A stretch of DNA of 64,000 nt from Novosphingobium sediminis (GCF_007991615.1 NZ_BJYR01000016.1:62001-126000), one strand, 5' to 3'. Counted from the first letter of the stretch, positions 26,224 to 35,432 are shown. The notes: a model not told the origin generated them from the sequence alone. Program-made: numbers and translations.

Positions 26224-27597
26224 ATGACGCTGACGCTGATCCGCAACGCCGCCGTGGTCGCCGCCATGGACGATGCCAATGGCGGATCAGGCAGCGAGAT
26301 TGCCGGCGGCGCGATTGCCCTGCGCGATGGCGTGATCCTTGCGGTGGGGACGACCGCCGAACTGGCGCCGCTCGCGGGCCATGCCGATGTTATCATCGAG
26401 GCGGCTGGCTGCGTGGTGACGCCCGGCCTCATCAACACCCATCACCATCTCTACCAGACGCTGACGCGCGCGCTGCCGGGGGCGACAGAGGCTTCGCTGT
26501 TCGGCTGGCTCAAGCGGCTGTACCCGGTCTGGGCTCGCTACTCGCCCGATGATGTGTTCGCGGCGACGCAGCTGGGGCTGGCGGAACTGGCGCTCTCGGG
26601 CTGTTCGCTGAGCAGCGATCACCTCTACCTTTTCCCCAACGGCGTGACGCTTGACGACACGATCCATGCCGCCGCCGGGATCGGCCTGCGCTTCCACGCG
26701 ACGCGCGGGAGCATGAGCGTGGGTGAAAGCGCGGGCGGCCTGCCGCCGGACAGTCTGGTCGAGCGCGAGGATGCAATCCTTGCCGATTGCATCCGCGTTA
26801 TCGACCGGTTCCACGATGCGGCGGACGGCGCGATGGTGCGCGTGGGCGTGGCGCCATGCTCGCCTTTTTCGGTCAGCCGCGAACTGATGCGCGATGCTGC
26901 GCTGCTGGCGCGCGACAAGGGCGTGATGCTGCACACGCATCTGGCCGAAGATGCCGACGACGTTGCCTTCAGCCTCGAGCGGTTTGGCTGCCGACCGGGG
27001 CAGTATGCGGAAGAACTGGGCTGGACCGGATCGGACGTGTGGCATGCCCACTGCGTCCAGCTCGATGCCGGTGAAATCGATCTGTTTGCGCGGAGCAAGA
27101 CGGGCGTAGCGCATTGTCCGGGCTCCAACTGCCGGCTGGGTTCGGGTGTCGCGCCGGTCCGGGCGATGGTTGATGCGGGTGTGCCGGTGGGGCTGGGGGT
27201 CGATGGTTCGGCGTCCAACGACACCGCGAACCTGCTCGGCGAGGCGCGGCAGGCGATGCTGCTGCAGCGCGTGACGCATGGGGCGACCGCCTTCGCTGCG
27301 CGCGAGGCGCTGCGCCTTGCAACGCGCGGCGGTGCGGCGGTGCTGGGGCGCCCTGATCTGGGCCAGCTGAAGCCGGGCCTGCGCGCCGACGTGGCGGTGT
27401 GGGACATGGCCGATGTCGCTTCGACCGGGGCATGGGATCTTGTCGCCGGGCTGGTGCTGGCGCCGCCTTCGGGCGTGCGCGACCTGTTTGTCGAAGGCCG
27501 CGCCGTGGTGCGCGGCGGTGACCTTGTCCAGACACCGCGCAGCGCGATTCTGGGCGCAGCGCGGCGCTCGCTCGATCGCCTTATGGCCACCGGATAG
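26224..27597 (+). CDS. 8-oxoguanine deaminase-type amidohydrolase
   Basis: 457-residue metal-dependent hydrolase of the ATZ/TRZ/8-oxoguanine deaminase group. Metal-site motifs are LINTHHHLYQT (HxH), MLHTHLAED, WHAHCVQ and LGVDGSASND (catalytic Asp). The family converts 8-oxoguanine to urate, and related members act on isocytosine or other aminopurines. In this operon it would feed oxidised guanine directly to urate, bypassing xanthine dehydrogenase. Located 15 bp after NUP. Confidence 0.85.
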   Translation: MTLTLIRNAAVVAAMDDANGGSGSEIAGGAIALRDGVILAVGTTAELAPLAGHADVIIEAAGCVVTPGLINTHHHLYQTLTRALPGATEASLFGWLKRLYPVWARYSPDDVFAATQLGLAELALSGCSLSSDHLYLFPNGVTLDDTIHAAAGIGLRFHATRGSMSVGESAGGLPPDSLVEREDAILADCIRVIDRFHDAADGAMVRVGVAPCSPFSVSRELMRDAALLARDKGVMLHTHLAEDADDVAFSLERFGCRPGQYAEELGWTGSDVWHAHCVQLDAGEIDLFARSKTGVAHCPGSNCRLGSGVAPVRAMVDAGVPVGLGVDGSASNDTANLLGEARQAMLLQRVTHGATAFAAREALRLATRGGAAVLGRPDLGQLKPGLRADVAVWDMADVASTGAWDLVAGLVLAPPSGVRDLFVEGRAVVRGGDLVQTPRSAILGAARRSLDRLMATG

Positions 27598-27610
27598 GAG
27601 ACTGCCCGCC

Positions 27611-28999
27611 GTGCAATTGCCCAAGTCGGTCAGCCGTGCCGAGGCCCGCGATCCGGACTTTTTTCCCGGAATGGCCCTCGCGCTTCCCTTGGGCATCCAG
27701 CACGTGCTGGCGATGTTTGTATCAAACCTCACCCCGCCGATCATCGTCGCGGGGGCGGCAGGCTTCGGGTTCGGATCGCCTGACCCGTCGCAGCTCATCT
27801 ACATGATCCAGATGGCGATGCTGTTCGCCGGGATCGCCACGCTGATGCAGACGGTAGGCTTCGGCCCCATCGGCGCGCGGCTGCCGCTGGTGCAGGGTAC
27901 GAGCTTTGCGTTCATTCCGGTGATGATCCCGATCGTGGCGGGGCGCGGCGTGGGCGCGATGGCGGAATTGACCACGGCGGCGCTGATCGGCGGGCTGGTG
28001 CACGGGGCGCTCAGCGTGTTCGTGGGGCGCGTGCGGTTTGCCCTGCCGCCGATGATTACGGGCCTCGTCGTGCTGATGATCGGGCTCTCGCTGATGCGCA
28101 TCGGGGTGCAATATGCGGCAGGTGGGGTGCCGGCAGTGGGCACGCCAGCGTTCGGCGCGGGGACAAGCTGGCTGCTGGCGGGCGTGGTCGTCTTCGCCAC
28201 GCTCGGCCTCAAGTTCTTTACGCGCGGGATCTGGTCGACGGCTTCGGTGCTGCTGGGGCTGCTGGCTGGCTATCTTGCCGCGCTGGCGATGGGCCGGATT
28301 TCGTTTGCTGCGGTTAGTGCTGCGCCGCTGGTTATGGTGCCGCAGCCGTTCCATTTCGGCTTTGCGCTATCGGCGTCGGCGGTGCTCGGCTTCGTGTTGA
28401 CGGGTTTCGTTTCCTCGATCGAATCCATCGGCGATGTCGAGGCGATCTGCGAGGGGACGGCGGGGCGGCCCGCCACGGATGGCGAGCTCAAGGGCGCGGT
28501 GGCCGCCGATGGCGCGGGAACAGCGCTGGCCGCGATCTTCGGCGCGATGCCCAATACCACGTTCAGCCAGAATGTCGGCCTGATCGCCATCACCGGCATG
28601 ATGAGCCGCCATGTGGTGACATTGGGCGCGCTGTTCCTGATCGTGTGTGGGCTGGTGCCCAAGATCGGTGCGGTGATCACTACTATCCCCATCGAAGTGC
28701 TGGGCGGCGGGGTGATCGTGATGTTCGGCATGGTCGCCTCTGCGGCGCTTTCCATGCTGGCCGGGGTGACATGGAACCAGCGCAACATGCTGGTATTCGG
28801 GGTGAGCCTCTCGCTCGCGCTGGGCCTTCAGCTTGAGCCGACGGCGCTGGCGCACCTGCCCGAGACGGCGCGGATGCTGCTCTCTTCCGGAGTGCTTCCG
28901 GCGGCGATCATGGCGATCGTGCTCAACCTGATCCTGCCGCACGAGACGGCGGACGAGGATGAGCCGGCGAACCTTGGTCTCGCCGGGGATGGAGCATGA
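27611..28999 (+). CDS. NCS2 (NAT) family xanthine/uracil-type permease
   Basis: 462-residue inner-membrane permease with about 12-14 TM segments. The family signature QNVGLIAITGMMSR (Q-N-x-G-x4-T-x3-S/R type) and the LPLVQGTSFAFIPVM segment are visible. It probably imports xanthine, urate or another oxopurine with a cation. GTG start at 27611 with AGGAG about nine bases upstream; the open frame extends back into the deaminase gene but is not supported. Confidence 0.92.
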   Translation: MQLPKSVSRAEARDPDFFPGMALALPLGIQHVLAMFVSNLTPPIIVAGAAGFGFGSPDPSQLIYMIQMAMLFAGIATLMQTVGFGPIGARLPLVQGTSFAFIPVMIPIVAGRGVGAMAELTTAALIGGLVHGALSVFVGRVRFALPPMITGLVVLMIGLSLMRIGVQYAAGGVPAVGTPAFGAGTSWLLAGVVVFATLGLKFFTRGIWSTASVLLGLLAGYLAALAMGRISFAAVSAAPLVMVPQPFHFGFALSASAVLGFVLTGFVSSIESIGDVEAICEGTAGRPATDGELKGAVAADGAGTALAAIFGAMPNTTFSQNVGLIAITGMMSRHVVTLGALFLIVCGLVPKIGAVITTIPIEVLGGGVIVMFGMVASAALSMLAGVTWNQRNMLVFGVSLSLALGLQLEPTALAHLPETARMLLSSGVLPAAIMAIVLNLILPHETADEDEPANLGLAGDGA

Positions 29000-29027
29000 G
29001 CAAGTGGTGACGAGCGCTCTCTTTTTT

Positions 29028-29051
29028 GCAACAAACCGTCCGGTTCATTGC
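29028..29051. promoter_or_regulatory. 24-bp candidate operator, copy 2 (GCAACA-N10-TTCATTGC)
   Basis: Same flanks and spacing as 20744-20767, preceded by TTTTTT. This copy is also an imperfect palindrome: GCAACAAACCG and CGGTTCATTGC around TC, with 9 of 11 pairs. It lies in the 93-bp gap before the symporter-like fusion gene; a CATAGC (-10-like) begins 49 bp after the element start, close to the 47 bp seen for CATAAT in copy 1. Suggests an internal, co-regulated promoter. Confidence 0.6.
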
Positions 29052-29092
29052 GCTCGCTCGGTAGGGTTCGGCGCGGCATAGCGGCGGGACTC

Positions 29093-30238
29093 ATGGCCAT
29101 GCGCATCACGATACCCAAGGTTGATCCATTCCTGATGTGGCTGGTGGGCTGCGTCGTGGCGGCGAGTGTGCTGCCCGCGCGCGGGGCCGTGCTGACGGCG
29201 TTCGATACGGCAGCGGACGGGGCGATCGTGCTGCTGTTCTTCCTCCACGGCGCCAAACTTTCGCGCGAGGCGGTGCTGGCTGGGATCGGGCACTGGCGGC
29301 TGCACCTGATGGCGCTGGCCTTCACCTACATCCTGTTTCCGGCGCTCGGTCTGGCGGCGGCTTCGCTGACGGGACGGATCATCGATCCCTCGCTGGCGGT
29401 GGGTCTCTTGTTCCTCGCGCTGCTGCCCTCGACCGTGCAGAGCTCGATTGCGTACACCGCGATGGCGGGCGGCAATGTCGCGGCAGCGGTGTGCAGTGCC
29501 TCGCTCTCGAACCTGCTCGGCATCGTGCTCACGCCGCTGCTGGTGGCCGTGTTCATCCATTCGGGCGGGAACGCCGGGATGGATGAGTGGGCGTCGGTCC
29601 AGAAGATCGGGACGCAGCTCCTGCTGCCGTTCCTGGCGGGGCACTTGCTGCGGCCGCTGATCGGCACGTGGATCGACGGGCACAAGAAGCTGCTGCAGCC
29701 GGTCGACCGTTCCTCGGTACTGTTGGTCGTCTATTCGGCCTTCAGCGCGGCGGTGGTGAACGGGGTGTGGCAGCGTGTTGGTCTGTTCGAACTTGGCGTG
29801 CTGCTGGCGGCGTCTGCCGTGATGCTTGGGATCGTGATCGCTGTGAATGGCGTGGTGGCGCGCGCGGCCGGGCTCAAGCGCGAGGATGCGATTGTCCTGC
29901 TGTTCTGCGGTTCAAAGAAGAGCCTCGTTTCGGGCGTGCCGATGGCAGGCGCGCTGTTTGCCCCGGCGCAAGTGGGCATGGTGATCCTGCCCTTGATGAT
30001 CTTTCACCAGTTGCAGCTGTTCGTCTGCGCGTGGCTTGCCGGGCGCTGGCGGCGGGAACTCGATGCGGCGGCAGCGGCGGCGGCTGTTCCGCTTCCCCCG
30101 CAGGATGAAGCGGCGATGCTGGCGCGAGCGGGCGAGATCGGCCTGCCGGTGCCGGAGGAATGCCGCCCGGGCGTGAGCGCCAACCTCGCTCTGCTGACCC
30201 GGCATGCGCGCATCGCGCTGGGCGAGGAGGGCGCGTGA
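29093..30238 (+). CDS. Bile-acid:sodium symporter-like transporter with C-terminal AtzG/HpxX-like tail
   Basis: 381-residue protein. Residues 1 to about 320 form a ten-TM-type SBF-like transporter (VLLFFLHGAKLSREAVLAG, LFLALLPSTVQSSIAYTAMAGG, VLLFCGSKKSLVSGVPMAG). After an Ala-rich linker, residues 336-381 resemble small GatC-like AtzG/HpxX (DUF4089) subunits (IGLPVPEECRPGVSANLALL, then ARIAL), lacking their usual Pro-rich C-terminal peptide. The tail would be the partner of the AtzE/HpxY-like amidase whose GTG overlaps this stop. An ATG at 30116 with AGGA ten bases upstream could also produce the tail as a free 40-residue peptide. The transported substrate is unknown; a ureide is likely from context. 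Confidence 0.82.
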   Translation: MAMRITIPKVDPFLMWLVGCVVAASVLPARGAVLTAFDTAADGAIVLLFFLHGAKLSREAVLAGIGHWRLHLMALAFTYILFPALGLAAASLTGRIIDPSLAVGLLFLALLPSTVQSSIAYTAMAGGNVAAAVCSASLSNLLGIVLTPLLVAVFIHSGGNAGMDEWASVQKIGTQLLLPFLAGHLLRPLIGTWIDGHKKLLQPVDRSSVLLVVYSAFSAAVVNGVWQRVGLFELGVLLAASAVMLGIVIAVNGVVARAAGLKREDAIVLLFCGSKKSLVSGVPMAGALFAPAQVGMVILPLMIFHQLQLFVCAWLAGRWRRELDAAAAAAAVPLPPQDEAAMLARAGEIGLPVPEECRPGVSANLALLTRHARIALGEEGA

Positions 30239-31569
30239 GGACGGCGACCGACATCGCGGCGGCGGTTCGCGCCGGGCGGGAAAGCGCGGTCTCCGTGGCG
30301 GCGCGGACGCTCGATACCCTGCGCGCCGACAGCCACGTCGCGGTGACGCGCGTGCTGGCCGAACGCGCGATGGCCGAAGCGGCGGCGGTCGATGCACGCA
30401 TCGCGCGGGGTGAAGACGCGGGGCCGCTTGCGGGCGTTCCCTATGCGGTGAAAGACCTGTTCGATGTCGAGGGTCTGCCCACGACAGCAGGCTCGGCAGC
30501 GCGTGCCAAAGGGCCAGTGGCAAGCGCGGATGCCGAGGCGGTGCGGCGGCTTAAGGCAGCAGGCGGAGTGCTCTGCGCGACGCTTAACATGGACGCCTTC
30601 GCCTATGGCTTTGCCACGGTGAACGCGGACTATGGCACCACGCGCAATCCCCATGATCCGGCGCGGCTGGCGGGCGGTTCTTCGGGAGGTTCGGCAGCGG
30701 CCGTGGCGGCTGGGCTGGTTCCGCTTGCGCTGGGGTCCGATACCAACGGTTCGGTGCGCGTACCGGCAAGCCTGTGCGGGCTTTATGGCGTGCGGCCTGC
30801 GCGCGGAGACTTGCCGGTTGCGGGCACCTTTCCCTTTGCGGAGAGCTTTGACGAGATCGGCCCGTTTGCCGCTGATCTGGGTGATCTGGCGTTGGTCTGG
30901 GAGGTGCTGCGGGGCGGGGCAGTTGCGCCATCGGCTGAGGCGCCAAGGATCGCGCGGCTCGGCGGGCGGTTCCGCGCGAATGCCGATCCGGCACAATGCG
31001 CGGCGATCGATGCGATTGCGCCCCAGGCGCCGTTGATTGAGCTGCCCGATGTGGCGCGCGCGCGCAGCGCCGCCTTCGTCATCACGGCCTATGAAGGCGG
31101 GCGGCTGCACAAGACCGCACTTGCGGCGGACCCGATGACCTATGATCCGGCGGTGCGCGACCGGCTGATGGCGGGGGCCTTGCTCCCCGATGCGCTCTAT
31201 GCGCGCGCGCTGGCATTCCGGGCTGAGTATGTCGCCGGCGTCAAGGCGCTGATGGCTCCGTTCGACGTGCTGCTGGCGCCGTCCGCGCCTTGCGCCGCGC
31301 CGCTGATCGAGGATCCGACGATTCTGATCGATGGCGAGCCCAGCCCGGCGCGGGCCAACCTTGGCATTCATACCCAGCCGATCACCTTCACCGGCTTGCC
31401 GGTGCTGGCGGTGCCCTTGAAGCGGCCGGGCCAATTGCCGCTCGGGCTGCAACTGATCGGCAAGCGCGGCGGCGAAGGCGCGCTGCTGCGGCTCGCGGCG
31501 GAACTTGAAGAACGGGGCGCGACCGGCGTCACCATGCCGGCAAATGCATATGCGGGGGAAATGACATGA
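30235..31569 (+). CDS. hpxY: AtzE/HpxY-like amidase (amidase-signature family)
   Basis: 444-residue amidase-signature hydrolase of the AtzE type. The Ser-cisSer-Lys triad is visible: the Lys in GVPYAVKDLFDVEGLP, the cis-Ser in LAGGSSGGSAAAVAAGL and the nucleophile region SDTNGSVRVPASLCG. AtzE hydrolyses 1-carboxybiuret and works with the small AtzG subunit. HpxY-like relatives sit in urate-degradation clusters next to HpxX, HpxZ and HpxW, as here. Inferred substrate is oxalurate. GTG start overlaps the upstream stop (GTGA), coupling it to the AtzG-like tail. Confidence 0.83.
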   Translation: MRTATDIAAAVRAGRESAVSVAARTLDTLRADSHVAVTRVLAERAMAEAAAVDARIARGEDAGPLAGVPYAVKDLFDVEGLPTTAGSAARAKGPVASADAEAVRRLKAAGGVLCATLNMDAFAYGFATVNADYGTTRNPHDPARLAGGSSGGSAAAVAAGLVPLALGSDTNGSVRVPASLCGLYGVRPARGDLPVAGTFPFAESFDEIGPFAADLGDLALVWEVLRGGAVAPSAEAPRIARLGGRFRANADPAQCAAIDAIAPQAPLIELPDVARARSAAFVITAYEGGRLHKTALAADPMTYDPAVRDRLMAGALLPDALYARALAFRAEYVAGVKALMAPFDVLLAPSAPCAAPLIEDPTILIDGEPSPARANLGIHTQPITFTGLPVLAVPLKRPGQLPLGLQLIGKRGGEGALLRLAAELEERGATGVTMPANAYAGEMT

Positions 31570-32909
31570 CGGGCGAAGCAGCGAGTACGGGAATGCTGGA
31601 GGCCCGGTTCAAGTTGAGCGAACGTGGCACCGATGTGCGCACCGAGGTGCTGGCGGGCTTCACCACCTTCCTGACGATGGCCTACATCGTGCTCGTCAAT
31701 CCGGCGATCCTTGGGCAGGCGGGGCTTCCTGTCGCTTCGGTGGCGGCGGCGACCTGCTTTGCGGCGGCGTTTGCTTCGATCCTGATGGGGATGGTGGCCA
31801 ACACCCCGCTAGCGCTCGCGCCGGGCATGGGGCTCAACGCCTACTTCAGCTTCACCGTGGTGCAGCAGATGGGCGTGCCCTGGCCGGTGGCGCTGGGCTG
31901 CGTGTTCATCTCGGGCGTCGCGTTCCTGATCCTGACGCTGACGGGCGTGCGGCAGCTGATCGTCTCGGTGATCCCGCAGCATCTGTTTGCGGCGGTGGCA
32001 GGCGGCATCGGGCTGTTCATCGGCTTCATTGGCCTGAAGGACGCCGGGATCGTGGTGGCCAATCCGGCGACGTTCGTGGCGCTGGGCAGCGTGACGCAGC
32101 CGGGGCCGGCGCTGGCGCTGTTCGGCCTCGTGGTGATCGGCACGCTGGCGGTGTGGAACGTGCGCGCGGCGATGCTGATCGGCATCGTGCTGACGACGCT
32201 GGCCGGCTGGGTGATGGGTCAGGTCCATGCGCCGACCGAGCCCTATAGCCTCGCAGCGCTGACGGCGACGGCGTTCAAGCTCGATATTCCGGGCGTGTTC
32301 GGGCTTTCGGGGAAGGCGGGGCTGGGGCTGCTCGAGATCCTGTTCGTGTTCCTGTTCGTCGATCTGTTCGACAATATCGGCACCCTAGTCGCAGTCACCA
32401 AGCGCGCCGGGCTGATGGATGCGGCGGGAAAGATCCCGGGGCTCAACCGCATCCTGATGACCGATGCGGTGGCGACGATGGTCGGCGCGATGGCGGGTAC
32501 GTCCACCGTCACCAGCTATGTCGAGAGCGCGGCGGGCGTGCAGGCTGGCGGACGCACGGGGCTGACGGCGGTGGTCTGCGGGCTGCTGTTCCTCGCGACG
32601 ATGTTCGTCGCGCCCTATGCGAGCCTTGTTCCGCTGGCGGCGACGGCGCCTGCGCTCGTCGTGGTCGGCGGGCTGATGCTGCTGCCGCTGACGGAAGTCG
32701 ATTGGGAAGACCCGATGGCGGCGATCCCGGCGTTCCTCACCGTCGCGATGATCCCGCTGACCTTCTCGATCGCCAACGGCCTTGCCTTCGGCATCACCGC
32801 CCATGCGCTGCTCAAGCTGCTCAAGGGGCAGGCCACGACCAAGGACTGGTTTCTCTACACGCTCGCCGCGCTGTTCGTGGCGCGCTTTGCCTGGATGGCT
32901 GCTGCATGA
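31566..32909 (+). CDS. AzgA-type (NCS2) adenine/guanine/hypoxanthine permease
   Basis: 447-residue membrane permease. AzgA-subgroup motifs are LAPGMGLNAYFSFTVV, FLFVDLFDNIGTLVAV and GTSTVTSYVESAAGV, with about 12 TM segments. Expected to bring adenine, guanine or hypoxanthine across the inner membrane, complementing the xanthine-type permease upstream. The start overlaps the amidase stop by four bases, and its own stop overlaps the next start. Confidence 0.93.
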   Translation: MTGEAASTGMLEARFKLSERGTDVRTEVLAGFTTFLTMAYIVLVNPAILGQAGLPVASVAAATCFAAAFASILMGMVANTPLALAPGMGLNAYFSFTVVQQMGVPWPVALGCVFISGVAFLILTLTGVRQLIVSVIPQHLFAAVAGGIGLFIGFIGLKDAGIVVANPATFVALGSVTQPGPALALFGLVVIGTLAVWNVRAAMLIGIVLTTLAGWVMGQVHAPTEPYSLAALTATAFKLDIPGVFGLSGKAGLGLLEILFVFLFVDLFDNIGTLVAVTKRAGLMDAAGKIPGLNRILMTDAVATMVGAMAGTSTVTSYVESAAGVQAGGRTGLTAVVCGLLFLATMFVAPYASLVPLAATAPALVVVGGLMLLPLTEVDWEDPMAAIPAFLTVAMIPLTFSIANGLAFGITAHALLKLLKGQATTKDWFLYTLAALFVARFAWMAAA

Positions 32910-33835
32910 TGATGCGTCTGATTTTCCTGATTTTCGCCGCGCTGCTGGCCTCTCCGGCCTGGGCGCAAAAGCTTGATGATACGCCGCGCACGGTTGTGAT
33001 GACGGCGTTCTATCCGGAGTGGCACTCGCTGGTGCCGACCATAAAGGACGCAAAAGAGCACACGATCAACGGCAGCACGTTTCTGACCGGAACGCTGGAG
33101 GGCAAGCCGGTTGTGCTGATGCAGAGCGGCGTCAGCGTGGTGAACGCGGCGATGAGCACGCAATTGGTGCTCGACCGGTTCAACGTGAAGCGGATCGTGT
33201 TTTCGGGCATCGCGGGGGGCGTCGATCCGGCGCTGTCCATCGGCGATGTCGTGGTGCCGGAAAACTGGGGCCAGTATCTCGAAGGCTCCTTCGCGCGGAA
33301 GACGAAGAGCGGGTGGGTAGCGCCGGACAAGGGCGATGCGGAATCGCCCGCCAACTGGAACTTCATCTTCCCGCGCGGAACGCTGATCACCACGCCGAGC
33401 GCGCCGATGAAGCGGGTGTACCGCATTCCGGTCGACGGCGAACTGCTGGCGCTGGCACGGAAGGTTGTGCCCACTATCACGCTGGAGCGCTGCGTGCCGC
33501 CTTCTGACAAGATGCGCGCGGGCTCCGCTCTGTGTCTGCCGCGCATGCCCAAGGTCACGGTCGGCGGGACAGGCGTGACGGCGGGCATCTATGCTGACAA
33601 TGCCGCGTTCCGCATCTACTTGCAGAAGGCGTGGCAGGCCAAGGTGCTCGATATGGAAAGCGCCGCCGTGATGCAGGTGGCGATGAGCAATGCGGTGCCT
33701 GCGATCGTGTTCCGTAGCCTGTCTGACCTTGCTGGCGGCGATCCGCACAAGAACATGGAATATGTCTTCGAGCACCTCGCCTCGGCCAATTCGGCGCATG
33801 TGGTGCGGGCGTTTGTTGCGGCGCTTCCCAATTGA
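32906..33835 (+). CDS. Exported nucleoside phosphorylase/nucleosidase-like protein
   Basis: 309-residue protein with a signal peptide (MMMRLIFLIFAALLASPAWA) and a PNP/UDP-phosphorylase superfamily domain. Recognisable parts are VLMQSGVSVVNAAMST, IVFSGIAGGVDPALSIGDVV and the nucleoside-binding Glu motif LDMESAAVMQVA. In the periplasm, where phosphate and free nucleosides are present, it would split purine nucleosides into base and sugar. Cytosolic MTA/SAH nucleosidases lack such a leader, so the usual name would be misleading. Start overlaps the permease stop (ATGATG). Confidence 0.85.
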   Translation: MMMRLIFLIFAALLASPAWAQKLDDTPRTVVMTAFYPEWHSLVPTIKDAKEHTINGSTFLTGTLEGKPVVLMQSGVSVVNAAMSTQLVLDRFNVKRIVFSGIAGGVDPALSIGDVVVPENWGQYLEGSFARKTKSGWVAPDKGDAESPANWNFIFPRGTLITTPSAPMKRVYRIPVDGELLALARKVVPTITLERCVPPSDKMRAGSALCLPRMPKVTVGGTGVTAGIYADNAAFRIYLQKAWQAKVLDMESAAVMQVAMSNAVPAIVFRSLSDLAGGDPHKNMEYVFEHLASANSAHVVRAFVAALPN

Positions 33836-33848
33836 CGGGGCCTGACTA

Positions 33849-35432
33849 ATGGGGCTGACAACGGTCTCGGGCCGCAAGGGCATCGTCACCGCGCCGCACT
33901 GGCTGGCGGCCGAGGCGGGGCTGTCGGTGCTACAGGATGGCGGCAACGCGGTGGAAGCCACCGTCGCGGTCGCGGCCTGTCTGGCGGTGGTTTATCCGCA
34001 CATGACCGGGATCGGCGGCGATGGGTTCTGGGTGATCCATGAGCCGGACGGCGCGGTGCACGGCATTCACGGCTGCGGCGGTGCGGCGGGTTCGGTGTCG
34101 CTGGACCTGTATGCCGGGCTGAAGGCAGTGCCATTTCGGGGGGCCTTGGCGGCGAATACGGTCGCGGGGACGATTTCGGGCTGGGCTGCGGCGCTGGAGT
34201 CGGCAGGCGGTTCGCTGCCATTGGAACGGCTGCTGCGCGATGCGATTTCGCACGCCGAGGCGGGTGTCGCTGTGACTGCGGGGCAGGCCGCGATTGCCGA
34301 GGCCAAGGGACCGGAACTGAGCGTGCAGCCGGGGGCCTATGCCGCGACTTTTGAGCCGGAGGGGCGGCCGCCGCGCGAGGGCGATGTGCTGCGGCAGCCG
34401 GTACTCGCTGAGACTCTGCGGCGGCTGTGCGATGAGGGGCTGGCGAGCTTTTACACCGGCGCGCTGGCGGCGGATATCGCCGAGGATCTGGCGGCGCTGG
34501 GAAGCCCGGTTTCGGCCAGCGATCTCGCCGCGCATGTAGCCTATCGGCCTGAACCGCTGACGGTTCGCCTCAAGGGCGCGCAGTTGTGGAATTCCGCGCC
34601 GCCGACGCAAGGCGCGGCTTCGCTGCTGATCCTCGCGCTGTTTGATCGGCTGGCGGCAAGCGCTGCGGACGAGTTTGATCATGTCCATGGGCTGGTCGAG
34701 GCGACCAAGCAGGCGTTCCTGCTGCGCGACAAGCATATGGGCGATCCGGTGTTTGGCGGGTTCGACTGGCAGGCATTGCTGGACGATGCAGCCGCGCTCG
34801 ATGTGATGGCGGCACGGATCGATCCGGCGCGGGCCTTGCCTTGGCCGCAGCCGCCGCAGTGGGGTGATACTTGCTGGTTCGGCGCGGCAGATGGCGAAGG
34901 CCGCGTGGTGAGCGCGATCCAATCGACCTACTTTGAGTTCGGCTCCGGCCTCGTGCTGCCGAAGACCGGGATCACCTGGCAGAACCGGGGGAGCAGCTTC
35001 CGGCTGGCGGAGGGCGGATGGAATGCGCTGAAGCCGGGGCGCAAACCGTTCCACACGCTCAATCCAGCTCTGGCGAAGTTCGATGACGGGCGCGTGATCG
35101 CCTATGGCACGATGGGCGGTGAGGGCCAGCCGCAGACGCAGGCGGCGCTGTTTAGCCGCTACGCGCGATTTGGCGTGGACCTGCAGGAGGCGATCTCTGC
35201 GCCGCGCTGGCTGCTGGGGCGGACCTGGGGCGATCAATCGACCACGCTCAAGCTGGAGGATGGCTTTGCGCCGGAACTCTACGCAGCGCTGGAGGCGGCG
35301 GGCCACGCGGTCGAGCGTGTCGGGCCGCTGACGGCGACGATGGGGCATGCTGGCGCGATCGTGCGCCAAGCCGATGGGCGCTTCGACGGCGCGACCGATC
35401 CGCGCAGCGATGGCGGGGTGGCGGCATGGTGA
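33849..35432 (+). CDS. hpxW: Oxamate amidohydrolase-like Ntn hydrolase (gamma-glutamyltransferase family)
   Basis: 527-residue member of the gamma-glutamyltranspeptidase family. Predicted autocleavage is before Thr341 (WGDTCWF), which would become the N-terminal nucleophile of the small subunit. Other family motifs are NAVEATVAVAACLAVVYP, MTGIGGDGFW and NRGSSFRL. The length equals Klebsiella HpxW, the urate-cluster enzyme that hydrolyses oxamate to oxalate and ammonia. There is no signal peptide, unlike true periplasmic GGT, which supports the HpxW assignment. The neighbours HpxY-, HpxZ- and HpxK-like genes also support it. Confidence 0.82.
   Translation: MGLTTVSGRKGIVTAPHWLAAEAGLSVLQDGGNAVEATVAVAACLAVVYPHMTGIGGDGFWVIHEPDGAVHGIHGCGGAAGSVSLDLYAGLKAVPFRGALAANTVAGTISGWAAALESAGGSLPLERLLRDAISHAEAGVAVTAGQAAIAEAKGPELSVQPGAYAATFEPEGRPPREGDVLRQPVLAETLRRLCDEGLASFYTGALAADIAEDLAALGSPVSASDLAAHVAYRPEPLTVRLKGAQLWNSAPPTQGAASLLILALFDRLAASAADEFDHVHGLVEATKQAFLLRDKHMGDPVFGGFDWQALLDDAAALDVMAARIDPARALPWPQPPQWGDTCWFGAADGEGRVVSAIQSTYFEFGSGLVLPKTGITWQNRGSSFRLAEGGWNALKPGRKPFHTLNPALAKFDDGRVIAYGTMGGEGQPQTQAALFSRYARFGVDLQEAISAPRWLLGRTWGDQSTTLKLEDGFAPELYAALEAAGHAVERVGPLTATMGHAGAIVRQADGRFDGATDPRSDGGVAAW

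Noticed and set aside
30116-30238. AtzG-like tail annotated as a separate gene
   Set aside because: The frame is continuous with the transporter and the ATG context is only moderate; kept as a fusion with the internal start noted as a possibility.
33849-35432. Calling the Ntn hydrolase a glutathione-degrading gamma-glutamyltransferase
   Set aside because: No signal peptide, and its neighbours are urate-pathway genes including HpxY-, HpxZ- and HpxK-like ones; HpxW fits better.
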